Below are positions 1 through 8,217 of a stretch of DNA of 64,000 bases, piece by piece. Position 1 is the stretch's first letter. Each line of letters begins with the position of its first letter. The translations under genes were made by a program, and so were the position numbers. This DNA comes from JAIXWP01 sp041391745 (GTDB lineage Bacteria > Bacteroidota > Bacteroidia > Flavobacteriales_D > Sanyastnellaceae), in the NCBI GenBank assembly GCA_041391745.1, contig JAWKNK010000003.1:231839-295838 (forward strand), read 5' to 3'. A model generated the notes under the pieces. It worked only from the letters and a program-made list of their open reading frames with translations, was not told where the DNA came from and searched no databases.

Positions 1-385
1 CCGTGTCGTAGGCATAGATGATAAAAAGTTGAGTCCTAATGATACCATTGTGGTTAATCCAAACGATCCAAAATATCAACGTACCGTTCGACGTGCAGAG
101 GATGAATCTTTGATCGTTTCGCGCTATTGGCTCGAACCGGGACACTTCAAATTAGTACGTTCAATCTTTAATGATCTGATCAATCAAAGAACTATTGAAA
201 TCAATTATGAAGATTTTCAAGAAGAGGGTGAGCAGTTTTATCCTAAAAAGGGTTTGATTGATATTAAGAATGCTGGCGAACAACAACAAATTGACTTCAA
301 AGTCGTTCGCATTGCCATCGACAAAGCTTACGATTTTCCGTTTGAAATACCTGAGGATTACGAACGTAAACTCCCCACCCCATGA
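1..385 (+). CDS. DUF4292-family protein, C-terminal part
   Basis: The frame is open from the left edge, so the true start lies outside the window; a TTG at position 29 is internal, not a start. About 128 C-terminal residues are visible, rich in beta-strand-like segments (RYWLEPGHFKL, IEINYEDFQ, QIDFKVVRIAIDKAYDFPFEIP). The ending and the position directly before an EnvC-like gene match the DUF4292 proteins of Bacteroidota, which are small, often lipoprotein, envelope proteins of unknown function. The stop overlaps the next ATG by four bases (ATGA), indicating translational coupling and an operon. The family call rests on context and the C-terminal pattern; no N-terminal domain can be seen. 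Confidence 0.7.
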   Translation, partial: RVVGIDDKKLSPNDTIVVNPNDPKYQRTVRRAEDESLIVSRYWLEPGHFKLVRSIFNDLINQRTIEINYEDFQEEGEQFYPKKGLIDIKNAGEQQQIDFKVVRIAIDKAYDFPFEIPEDYERKLPTP

Positions 386-1683
386 CACTAAAACTTTCAC
401 CTTTCAAAATTATAGCCTTAGTTTTAGTTGCGGTAACCATTGCGGTAACTGGGATTTCTCATGCGCAATCCAAAAAAGAATTGCAAAAGCAGCGTGATGA
501 AATCAACGAGAAAATTGCGTTGACAAAAAAACTTATCCGCGAAGCAGAGTCGAATCAAAAGGTGACGAGTGGTCAACTTTCATTGCTTACCGAACAGCTG
601 AAGTACCGTGAGCAATTGCTCCGAAATATCAATAGCGATATTCATGTAATTGATAAAGAAATTACCAGTAAAGAAGGTAACATTAACTCACTCAATCAGC
701 AGTTGGATTATTTGAAAAGAGAATATGCTGAAATGGTGATTCAAGCGTATAAAAATCGTTCTTCTTATGATAAAATGATGTTCATTTTCGCTTCTGAAGA
801 TTTTAATCAAGCCTATAAAAGATTGAAGTTTACGCAGCATTACGCGCAAGTTCGAAAGCGCCATGTAGATGAAATCGAGTCTACAAAAATTTCAATCAAT
901 CAGAATATTTCAGCGCTTCAAGTAGATAAAGAGCAGAAGAAAAAGTTGGCCGATTCGAAAGCAAAAGAGAAAGAAGAAATCGATCAAAATAAAAAGAAGC
1001 AACAACAGAAATTATCGGAGCTTCAAAAAGAAGAAAAGAAGTTGCGCGATCAACAGAAAAAGCAAGAGGCGGATAGAAGAAAGTTGACCGCAAAGATCGA
1101 GGAGATTATTAAAAAGGAGATTGAAGAGGCTCAACGCAAAGAACGCGAGCGCCAAGAAGCAGAAGCAAGAAAACGCGCTGCTGAAGGCGGATCCACTCCT
1201 ACTCCAAACAATTCCAGCAAGTCGACCGCGTACACGCCAGCTCCAGAGGTACTCGCCTTAAACGCCGACTTCGAAAAGAACAAAGGCAGCTTGCCTTGGC
1301 CTGTTTCTGCAGGAATCATTACACAAAGATTTGGTAAGCATCCGCACGCATCAATCGCTGGAGTTGAGGTAAACTCTAACGGTGTCGATTTTGCAACAGA
1401 ACGAGGAACAAATGTTATCGCCGTTTTCGAAGGAAAAGTAACGAGTGTATTCTCCATCCCAGGGGCGGGACAAAACATCATTGTAACCCACGGACTCTAC
1501 AAAACAGTCTATTCTGGATTGGGAGATGTGAATGTGAAAGTGGGTGATTCGGTGAGTCGTGGACAAAAAATTGGAACCATTCTAGTCGACGACGACGAAT
1601 ACGTTTTGCACTTTGAAGTTTGGAAAGTCAATGCGGAATCTGGAACAGCTCAAAATCCAGAATTGTGGCTTAAGAAGAGATAG
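382..1683 (+). CDS. EnvC-like murein hydrolase activator with degenerate M23 domain
   Basis: 433 residues. A signal peptide (about 1-28, ending SHAQ) precedes a long Lys/Glu/Gln-rich coiled coil (about 30-250), a Ser/Thr/Pro linker and a C-terminal LytM/M23 fold (about 303-433). In active M23 peptidases zinc is bound by HxxxD and the second His of HxH. Here the first motif reads NSNGVD (His lost, Asp kept), the usual YxHL reads YSGL, and HxH reads VLH. Two metal or catalytic histidines are therefore missing, as in E. coli EnvC, which activates amidases without cutting peptidoglycan itself. FtsX, the usual recruiter of EnvC, is encoded about 25 kb away. Likely periplasmic at the division site; the role is inferred from the family. 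Confidence 0.88.
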   Translation: MTLKLSPFKIIALVLVAVTIAVTGISHAQSKKELQKQRDEINEKIALTKKLIREAESNQKVTSGQLSLLTEQLKYREQLLRNINSDIHVIDKEITSKEGNINSLNQQLDYLKREYAEMVIQAYKNRSSYDKMMFIFASEDFNQAYKRLKFTQHYAQVRKRHVDEIESTKISINQNISALQVDKEQKKKLADSKAKEKEEIDQNKKKQQQKLSELQKEEKKLRDQQKKQEADRRKLTAKIEEIIKKEIEEAQRKERERQEAEARKRAAEGGSTPTPNNSSKSTAYTPAPEVLALNADFEKNKGSLPWPVSAGIITQRFGKHPHASIAGVEVNSNGVDFATERGTNVIAVFEGKVTSVFSIPGAGQNIIVTHGLYKTVYSGLGDVNVKVGDSVSRGQKIGTILVDDDEYVLHFEVWKVNAESGTAQNPELWLKKR

Positions 1684-2605
1684 TAGCTCCTCTCAAACCT
1701 TGCAATCCTCCGCAGTGAATAATTAAATGATTGCCTTCCCAATTATTGGCTAATGCATGCATTTTTTCAATAGCAAAAAATAATTTTCCCGAGTACACTT
1801 GATCCATCGGAATCTCTTGACTGCTGATAAACTCCATTAGTTCTGGACTCGTCTTTGCATATCCGCCGTGATGATAATCATCGTACACTCTTACCTGTTG
1901 GAGCACTTCCTCAGTTGCTTCCATGTCCATCAAAAAATAGTTGAGGTGTTTTCTGATTTCATCGCGCATGAAGTTTCCTTTCAAAACAGAAACAACGTGA
2001 AGTGTTTGATGTGGCTTTAAAGAAAGTGCTAAACCCGCGGCCATTGCTCCCGTTCCGGCACTGCAATAAATATGATCAAAAGACTCATCCTCTTTCTCCA
2101 ATATTTCCATGCATCCATTGATTCCGAGATAATTCGCCCCTCCTTCAGGAATCACCAAAGCCGGACCGTATTCAGCGAGTAGCCACATTTTAAAATCCTC
2201 CGAATCCTTTTCTGAATAAGCTTCACGAGTAATAAACTCCAGCCGCATTCCCCACTTTTCAGCATCTTTCAATGTATCAGACAAATCAATGGGTCTTTCA
2301 CCTCTAATAATTCCAATGCACTTTATATTTCTTTCCATGCACGCATATGCCAGCGCATGAATGTGATTGCTCCATGCCCCACCAAATGAAATGATCTGGC
2401 CAACACCAAGCTCTTCCGCCTTTTGCAAATTGTATTTCAACTTGAAAAATTTGTTCCCGTTAATGACAGGGTGAATCAAGTCGAGCCTTTTCACTTTGCA
2501 TGAAATTCCCGAACTCCAGTCTGAATATCGCATAATCTCACTTTTCAAATGCAAATGTTGAATAAACTTTTCGAATAGTTCCTTGTTTAATAAGAGAATG
2601 TTCAA
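1670..2605 (-). CDS. PLP-dependent ACC deaminase / D-cysteine desulfhydrase-like enzyme
   Basis: About 311 residues if the TTG at 2605 is used. The PLP lysine lies in NGNKFFKLKY (about residue 52), after the family signature RLDLIHP. A Gly-rich phosphate-binding segment (SAGTGAMAAG) and FGGAWSNH follow. The family holds ACC deaminases and D-cysteine desulfhydrases; sequence inspection cannot settle the substrate. Start choice: the frame stays open to 2725, but that would run through the divergent DUF5522 gene at 2642. TTG 2605 keeps the helix upstream of RLDLIHP; ATG 2533 (287 residues) is the alternative. The 3' end overlaps the convergent envC-like gene by 14 bases. Confidence 0.82.
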   Translation of the reverse strand: MNILLLNKELFEKFIQHLHLKSEIMRYSDWSSGISCKVKRLDLIHPVINGNKFFKLKYNLQKAEELGVGQIISFGGAWSNHIHALAYACMERNIKCIGIIRGERPIDLSDTLKDAEKWGMRLEFITREAYSEKDSEDFKMWLLAEYGPALVIPEGGANYLGINGCMEILEKEDESFDHIYCSAGTGAMAAGLALSLKPHQTLHVVSVLKGNFMRDEIRKHLNYFLMDMEATEEVLQQVRVYDDYHHGGYAKTSPELMEFISSQEIPMDQVYSGKLFFAIEKMHALANNWEGNHLIIHCGGLQGLRGATISS

Positions 2606-2641
2606 TTTAGCAGTTGAAATGTAGATAGACGAGAACAGATA

Positions 2642-2809
2642 ATGACCACACCCCAACATATAGATCCTGAAGCTGATTACTACTATAGCGAGGAAGGCTA
2701 TATTGTCTTTACCCAAAAATACCACTTAAAGCGTGGTTACTGTTGTCAAAGCGGATGTAGACACTGTCCTTATGGTTATGATAAAAAAACAGGCAAGTTT
2801 AAGAAGTAG
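2642..2809 (+). CDS. DUF5522 small cysteine-rich protein
   Basis: 55 residues, ATG to TAG. The core YYSEEGYIVFTQKYHLKRG followed by YCCQSGCRHCPYGYD matches my memory of the DUF5522 family: an aromatic N-terminal strand, then the block CCxxxCRHCPY with four closely spaced cysteines and a histidine, ending in a basic tail. The cysteine pattern suggests a metal site (zinc or iron-sulphur), which is inference. It is divergent from the PLP enzyme with a 36-base gap and lies 15 bases before urocanate hydratase, so its presence limits how far the PLP enzyme can extend upstream. Confidence 0.85.
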   Translation: MTTPQHIDPEADYYYSEEGYIVFTQKYHLKRGYCCQSGCRHCPYGYDKKTGKFKK

Positions 2810-2812
2810 TGT

Positions 2813-2820
2813 TAATTTTG
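2813..2820 (+). promoter_or_regulatory. -7 element TAATTTTG before urocanate hydratase
   Basis: A perfect TAnnTTTG match ends four bases before the ATG at 2825, so transcription from it would start at or next to the start codon and give a leaderless or nearly leaderless message. No clear -33 TTG at 17-23 bases was found. Confidence 0.45.
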
Positions 2821-2824
2821 TGGC

Positions 2825-4873
2825 ATGTTAACCGACATCAAGCCACTTACCAAAGAAGCCCTTCAGTCTTCAATTGTTGAAGGTATCCCAAATGCTCTAC
2901 CAGAATATCCTCAATTCAAGTCTGGTGTTAATAGAGCTCCGAAACGAAAAGATATTCTCTCTTCTGAAGAAAAGAAACTCGCCATTCGAAATGCATTGCG
3001 CTATTTCGACAAGTCTTTGCACGCAGAGTTGGCAAAAGAATTTGCACAAGAACTAAAAGAGTTCGGTCGAATTTATATGTACCGCTTTATGCCGAATCAG
3101 GAAATTAAAGCGCGCCCGATAGATTGGTACCCTGCAAAGTGTGAACAAGCCGCGGCCATTATGCTCATGATTCAAAATAACTTGGATCACGCAGTAGCAC
3201 AACACCCTTACGAATTGATTACCTACGGTGGAAATGGAGCCGTATTTCAAAATTGGGCGCAGTATCGACTAGTGATGAAGTACTTGGCTGAAATGACCGA
3301 CGAGCAGACTTTAGTGATGTACAGCGGTCATCCCCTTGGACTTTTCCCTTCACATAAAAACGCACCTCGCGTAGTGGTGACCAACGGAATGATGATTCCG
3401 AATTACAGCAAACCCGACGATTGGGAAAAATTTAATGCCCTTGGTGTAACGCAGTACGGTCAAATGACCGCTGGTTCATATATGTATATTGGTCCACAGG
3501 GAATTGTGCACGGCACTACCATCACCGTTATGAATGCTGCGCGAATGGTGCGCCAAAACAGAGGTGATAAGTCCATTCAAGATCTTCCTGCCAAAGGATT
3601 GGTATTTGTAACTGCCGGTCTTGGCGGTATGAGCGGCGCTCAACCAAAAGCCGCAAATATTGCCGGATGCGTTTCTGTTACCGCAGAAGTAAACCCTAAA
3701 GCCGCATACAAGCGACATGAGCAAGGTTGGGTAGATGAAATTTCAGATGATGTAGAGGTAGTTGGTGAACGAGTTAAAAAAGCACTTGAGAATAATGAAA
3801 CCGTGAGCATCGCTTACGTTGGAAATATTGTAGATATCTGGGAACATTTCGATACTGCAAACATCAATATCGATTTGGGTTCGGATCAAACCAGCCTGCA
3901 CAATCCTTGGGCGGGTGGCTATTATCCTGTTGGAATTTCATATGAGGAAAGCAATGATATGATGGCCAACAATCCTGATCTTTTTAAAGAAAAAGTTCAA
4001 GAGTCACTTCGCAGGCATGCTGCAGCTGTGAATAAGCACGCAGCAAAAGGAATGTATTTCTTCGATTATGGAAATGCATTTTTGCTTGAGTCATCAAGAG
4101 CGGGTGCTGACGTAATGGCAAATGACCATATCCGTTTCAAGTATCCAAGTTACGTTCAAGATATTCTTGGTCCAATGTGCTTCGACTATGGATTCGGTCC
4201 TTTCCGATGGGTGTGTTGTTCAGGAAATCCAGACGATTTGGATAAAACTGATCGCATAGCTGAGCGTGTGATGACTGAATTGAAGGCCAATGCTCCGGAA
4301 GAAATTCAACAGCAGATGGCAGATAACATCCGTTGGATTCAAGAAGCAAAAGCAAATAAATTGGTGGTGGGTTCGCAAGCTAGAATTCTCTACGCAGATG
4401 CTTTAGGTAGAATGATGATTGCTAAAGCATTCAACGATGCTATTAAGGCAGGAGAAATTGGAGCCGTAGTATTAGGTCGTGACCACCACGACGTTTCCGG
4501 CACCGATAGTCCTTACCGTGAGACATCCAATATTTACGATGGTTCTAGCTTCACGGCAGACATGGCGGTTCACAATTTCGTGGGCGACGCCTTCCGAGGA
4601 GCCACATGGGTAAGCTTGCACAACGGCGGTGGTGTAGGTTGGGGCGAAGTTATCAATGGCGGCTTTGGAATGCTGCTCGATGGCTCTCCAGAGGCAGAAA
4701 ATCGCCTATTGAGTATGCTTCATTGGGATGTTAATAATGGTATCGCAAGAAGATCGTGGGCGAGAAACAAAGAAGCGATGTTTGCTATCAACCGTGCTAT
4801 GGAAATGAACAGTCAACTTCAAGTTACCGTACCTCAACTGGTAGACGATCAACTCTTAAATGACCTTTTTTAA
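2825..4873 (+). CDS. hutU: Urocanate hydratase (urocanase)
   Basis: 682 residues, the longer form seen in Bacteroidota (proteobacterial enzymes are near 557). It converts trans-urocanate to 4-imidazolone-5-propionate in histidine degradation, using NAD+ as an electrophilic prosthetic group. Visible motifs include SGHPLGLFPSH (about 161-172), QMTAGSYMYIGPQG (about 213), a Gly-rich NAD-binding stretch TAGLGGMSGAQ (about 263), the active-site cysteine region RWVCCSGNPDD (about 461-471) and the C-terminal block GRDHHDVSGTDSPYRETSN. The hutH, hutI and hutG genes are not next to it. A strong terminator follows. Cytoplasmic. Confidence 0.96.
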   Translation: MLTDIKPLTKEALQSSIVEGIPNALPEYPQFKSGVNRAPKRKDILSSEEKKLAIRNALRYFDKSLHAELAKEFAQELKEFGRIYMYRFMPNQEIKARPIDWYPAKCEQAAAIMLMIQNNLDHAVAQHPYELITYGGNGAVFQNWAQYRLVMKYLAEMTDEQTLVMYSGHPLGLFPSHKNAPRVVVTNGMMIPNYSKPDDWEKFNALGVTQYGQMTAGSYMYIGPQGIVHGTTITVMNAARMVRQNRGDKSIQDLPAKGLVFVTAGLGGMSGAQPKAANIAGCVSVTAEVNPKAAYKRHEQGWVDEISDDVEVVGERVKKALENNETVSIAYVGNIVDIWEHFDTANINIDLGSDQTSLHNPWAGGYYPVGISYEESNDMMANNPDLFKEKVQESLRRHAAAVNKHAAKGMYFFDYGNAFLLESSRAGADVMANDHIRFKYPSYVQDILGPMCFDYGFGPFRWVCCSGNPDDLDKTDRIAERVMTELKANAPEEIQQQMADNIRWIQEAKANKLVVGSQARILYADALGRMMIAKAFNDAIKAGEIGAVVLGRDHHDVSGTDSPYRETSNIYDGSSFTADMAVHNFVGDAFRGATWVSLHNGGGVGWGEVINGGFGMLLDGSPEAENRLLSMLHWDVNNGIARRSWARNKEAMFAINRAMEMNSQLQVTVPQLVDDQLLNDLF

Positions 4874-4900
4874 TAAGTATATTTTTTGTTAGATATTCAG

Positions 4901-4932
4901 AAACCCCAACGATTGTTGGGGTTTTCTTTTTT
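4901..4932 (+). terminator. Rho-independent terminator of hutU
   Basis: A 10-bp stem AAACCCCAAC / GTTGGGGTTT with a GATT loop is followed by a T-rich tract, 28 bases after the hutU stop. Confidence 0.9.
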
Positions 4933-5024
4933 TACATAACGTTTTCATAATATTCCGTCACTCAGCGGCCCAAAATACCATTCAGCCCACAAAAATGACA
5001 CTTCACCATTTTCACAAAATTTTA

Positions 5025-5052
5025 GGAAACGATTTCTGATAATTTTGTTTCC
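5025..5052. promoter_or_regulatory. Candidate TetR operator overlapping a promoter
   Basis: Inverted repeat GGAAAC-N16-GTTTCC, with half-sites 22 bp apart (two helical turns), lies 34 bp before the TetR start. A perfect -7 element TAATTTTG (5040-5047) sits inside it. A dimer bound here would block the promoter, so autoregulation of the tetR-tolC-hlyD-RND operon is likely. This is inferred from geometry only. Confidence 0.5.
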
Positions 5053-5085
5053 GATTTAAAAAGTCGCCATACATTCGCGGCCGCA

Positions 5086-5697
5086 ATGGAAGAAAAAGAA
5101 TTAAAAATAGTTCAAGGTGCTACCAAGGTGTTCATGCAATACGGTATTAAAAGCGTGAACATGGACGACATGGCTCGTCATCTTGGTGTTTCTAAAAAGA
5201 CCATTTATCAATTCGTAAAAGACAAAGAAGAACTCATTCGCAAATCCATCATGGGATATTGCGATGTAGAAGATCAACAAATTTGTTCGATTGAGAAAAA
5301 GCATCTCAACGCGATTGATGAAAGTCTCGAAATCATGAATATGGTGACGAACATGCTCAAAAATGTTCACCCTTCTGTGATTTATGACATGGAAAAATAC
5401 CACCCTGAAATTTTCTCTGAATTGAGAGACTCAAGAAACAAAACCATTTTCAATAGTATCCTGAACAACATGAAGAAAGGCCAAAAGGAAGGCTACTATC
5501 GAAAAGACTTTAACCCAGATATCATCATTCGGCTGTACATGACCCACATGAATGTAATGCTCGATCACCATCTTTTTCCAGAACAAAAGTGGTCATTGGT
5601 GGAGCTTTATAAAGAAAGTTGGGCCTACCACATTCGCGGCATTGCTAGCCCGAAAGGTGAAGAATATTTACAGAAAAAAATCAAACAGATCAAATAA
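5086..5697 (+). CDS. TetR/AcrR-family transcriptional regulator of the efflux operon
   Basis: 203 residues. The N-terminal helix-turn-helix (about 8-55) shows the TetR pattern ATKVFMQYGIKSVNMDDMAR, then HLGVSKKTIYQFVKDKEEL. The C-terminal ligand domain is not recognisable by eye. It is first in a four-gene operon: 15 bases before the TolC-like gene, then HlyD-like and RND genes. It is probably a ligand-released repressor of that pump. An inverted repeat with an embedded -7 box lies just upstream. The nearest base context before the ATG is GCGGCCGCA, not a Shine-Dalgarno site. Confidence 0.93.
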   Translation: MEEKELKIVQGATKVFMQYGIKSVNMDDMARHLGVSKKTIYQFVKDKEELIRKSIMGYCDVEDQQICSIEKKHLNAIDESLEIMNMVTNMLKNVHPSVIYDMEKYHPEIFSELRDSRNKTIFNSILNNMKKGQKEGYYRKDFNPDIIIRLYMTHMNVMLDHHLFPEQKWSLVELYKESWAYHIRGIASPKGEEYLQKKIKQIK

Positions 5698-5712
5698 TCA
5701 AAATACCATTTT

Positions 5713-7071
5713 ATGGATCCCCTTTCAATAATGATGCACAACATCACAAAAGCAAAAAAGACAATCGCGTTCGCCGCGTTGGTCTTCGCTTTGACGGGAG
5801 ACTTGATGGCACAAACATCACTAAGCCTTCAACAAGCTCAGGATTATGCGCTCCAAAACTCCTTTCAAATCAAATCATCTAAGTATGATGCTGAAGTAGC
5901 TCAACTAGAAACAGAAGCTTTGATTGGTGTCGGTTTACCTCAAGTAAGCGCCGGACTTCAATATCAAAACTTCATCACGCTTGCTACTCAGGTAGTAGAC
6001 GGAAGTTTCTTCGGTGCGCCAGGTCAGGAACTCAGACTACAGTTTGGTACTCCTCACAACATGACAGCGTCACTTTCTGCAAACCAATTGCTATTCAACG
6101 GCTCTTGGTTAGTTGGTCTTCAAGCGAGCAAGGCGTACGCAGACCTTCAAAAGAAAAACCTTTCAAAAAGTGAGCAAGACATTAAGGTACAAGTTGCACA
6201 GTCGTATCACGCAATTGTGGTAACACAAGAGCGTCTAGATCTTCTTAAGCAAACGCGCGCAGTAATTGCTCAAATGCTCGACGACACAAAAGCGTATTTG
6301 CAAAATGGTTTTGTAGAAGAACAAGACGTTGACCACTTGCAGCTTTCATTGAATCAAGTGGACAATACTATTTTCCAAACAGAAAATGGAATTTCTCTGC
6401 TTAAAGATTTATTGAAATTCTCAATTGGAATGCCTCTTCAAGAAGAAGTAGCATTGACAGACGACAGAGCTTCATTGCTAGCACCTATCGATGTGCTCTC
6501 ACAAACTTTTAGCGCAGACAATACCATTGACGTTCAACTTGCTTCGAATGCACTTTCATTGCAACAATTGAATTTGAAAAATGAAAAGGCAAAGTTCCTT
6601 CCTACAGCTTCGCTTTTCTACAGCCTTCAAGCACAGGCGTTCCGTCAAGAATTTAATTTCTTCGACACTTCACGTCCTTGGTTTGCACCACAACTATGGG
6701 GTTTCCAAATCAACGTTCCAATTTTAAGCGGAGGAAGCAAATATAAAAACGTACAAAAAGCGAAGGTGGAAGTTCAGCGAATGAAAGACACTTTTGAAGT
6801 TTCGAAAAACGGCGCTTTGCTAACATACAATCAAGCAAAGAACGACTACGAAACGGCGTTGAAAAACTTCACGACCACAGAACAATCACTTCAGCTTGCT
6901 CAACGCATTTTGGATAAAACAAATATCAAATACAAGGAAGGTGTCGCTTCATCTATGGATGTGAGCACAAGCACCAATCAAGTTTTAACAGCACAACAAA
7001 ATTTAGCTGGCGCGCTTCAAACATTGATGGACGCGCAAATCAAACTCAAAAAAGCACTAAACACACTATAA
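5713..7071 (+). CDS. TolC-family outer membrane efflux protein
   Basis: 452 residues from ATG 5713. The in-frame ATG pair at 5731/5734 gives a better signal peptide (basic MHNITKAKKT, then a hydrophobic core ending LMAQ), so the real start may be 5734. The mature protein shows the OEP repeat: SLSLQQAQDYALQNSFQI at the N-terminus, long amphipathic helices rich in Ala/Gln, and a second repeat with QIDVKVAQ-like segments and SSMDVSTSTNQVLTAQQ near the C-terminus. It forms the outer-membrane channel for the HlyD-like and RND partners encoded 10 and 1,150 bases downstream in the same operon. Confidence 0.93.
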   Translation: MDPLSIMMHNITKAKKTIAFAALVFALTGDLMAQTSLSLQQAQDYALQNSFQIKSSKYDAEVAQLETEALIGVGLPQVSAGLQYQNFITLATQVVDGSFFGAPGQELRLQFGTPHNMTASLSANQLLFNGSWLVGLQASKAYADLQKKNLSKSEQDIKVQVAQSYHAIVVTQERLDLLKQTRAVIAQMLDDTKAYLQNGFVEEQDVDHLQLSLNQVDNTIFQTENGISLLKDLLKFSIGMPLQEEVALTDDRASLLAPIDVLSQTFSADNTIDVQLASNALSLQQLNLKNEKAKFLPTASLFYSLQAQAFRQEFNFFDTSRPWFAPQLWGFQINVPILSGGSKYKNVQKAKVEVQRMKDTFEVSKNGALLTYNQAKNDYETALKNFTTTEQSLQLAQRILDKTNIKYKEGVASSMDVSTSTNQVLTAQQNLAGALQTLMDAQIKLKKALNTL

Positions 7072-7081
7072 AAGTCCCAAA

Positions 7082-8197
7082 ATGAAAAAGATATATTTCT
7101 CACTTATCGCTGTTTTGATTCTCGCTTCATGCGGAAAGCCAGACCCAGCAGCGCAGTTGAAGGCTTTAAAAGATCAAAAGGCCACAATCGAACAACAAAT
7201 TGCTGAATTGGAGAAAATCGTAGAGGCAAACGATACAACAGTAAAACAAGGCCGTGTAAAGGATGTTCTGGTTACTCCAGTCGCACAAGAAGCTTTCAAA
7301 CACTATCTTGAAATCCAAGGTGTAGTGGATGCGGATGAAAACATCAATTTGCTTCCAACTATGGCAGGTAATATCACTAAAATCAATGTAAACGAAGGCG
7401 ACATTGTAAAGCCAGGACAAGTACTTGCAGAAACAGATGGTGAAATTTATGTTCGCCAAATCAAGTCACTTGAGCCACAACTTGCACTAGCTACAGATCT
7501 TTACAACAGACAACAAAGATTGTGGGATCAAAAAGTAGGTTCTGAAGTGCAGTTGCTTCAAGCAAAAACTCAAAAAGAATCACTTGAAAAGCAATTGGAA
7601 ACGCTACAAGAACAATTGGATATGACACGCATCAAATCTCCAATCAATGGTGTAGTTGATTATGTTGGTGTAAAAATCGGTCAGTTCGTTGCCCCTGGTG
7701 CAATGCCTGCATTCCGTGTAGTAAATATGTCTAAGCTTAAAGTAAAAGCAAATGTTGCTGAAGCTTATGCACCTAACGTGAATAAAGGAAACGAAGCAAT
7801 TGTTTACATCCCTGATTTTAGTAAAGAAGTAAAATCAAAAGTTTCTTTTGTTGCTCGTGTAATTGATCCACTTACAAGAACATTCGTAACCGAAGTTGAC
7901 CTTACTGGTGATAACAAAGAATTGCATCCAAACATGGTAGCTGTTTTGAAAATCACAGATTATCAAAACGACAACGCTATCGCTGTTCCAATCAACTTGA
8001 TTCAGAATTCAGAAACAGAAACTTTTGTATTCATTGCAAAAGAAAAAGACGGTAAGAAAGTAGCTCACAAAGCGGTAGTGAAAGTGGGTAAAATCTATGA
8101 AGGAAAAGCTGAAATCCTTGAAGGACTTCAAGTGAACGATTTACTTATTACCACTGGAGCATCTGACCTTGCGGAAGGACTTGAACTCAAGTATTAA
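7082..8197 (+). CDS. RND efflux periplasmic adaptor (membrane fusion) lipoprotein
   Basis: 371 residues. The lipobox LILASC makes Cys17 the likely lipidated residue, so the adaptor is anchored to a membrane. A short coiled coil (about 20-50) is followed by a biotinyl-lipoyl half (INVNEGDIVKPGQVLAETDG), an alpha-hairpin (about 130-185), the second lipoyl half with the hallmark RIKSPINGVVDYVGVKIGQ, then beta-barrel and membrane-proximal domains (VARVIDPLTRTFVTEV). It links the RND pump to the TolC-like channel. The gene lies 10 bases after the channel gene and 20 before the pump gene. Confidence 0.94.
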   Translation: MKKIYFSLIAVLILASCGKPDPAAQLKALKDQKATIEQQIAELEKIVEANDTTVKQGRVKDVLVTPVAQEAFKHYLEIQGVVDADENINLLPTMAGNITKINVNEGDIVKPGQVLAETDGEIYVRQIKSLEPQLALATDLYNRQQRLWDQKVGSEVQLLQAKTQKESLEKQLETLQEQLDMTRIKSPINGVVDYVGVKIGQFVAPGAMPAFRVVNMSKLKVKANVAEAYAPNVNKGNEAIVYIPDFSKEVKSKVSFVARVIDPLTRTFVTEVDLTGDNKELHPNMVAVLKITDYQNDNAIAVPINLIQNSETETFVFIAKEKDGKKVAHKAVVKVGKIYEGKAEILEGLQVNDLLITTGASDLAEGLELKY

Positions 8198-8217
8198 TCC
8201 CCAAACACACTATCCGT

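Noticed and set aside
5076..5085. GCGGCCGC (NotI site) before the TetR start as a possible cloning junction
   Set aside because: Sequence on both sides is continuous with an ordinary promoter and gene; one 8-base site is not evidence of a vector.
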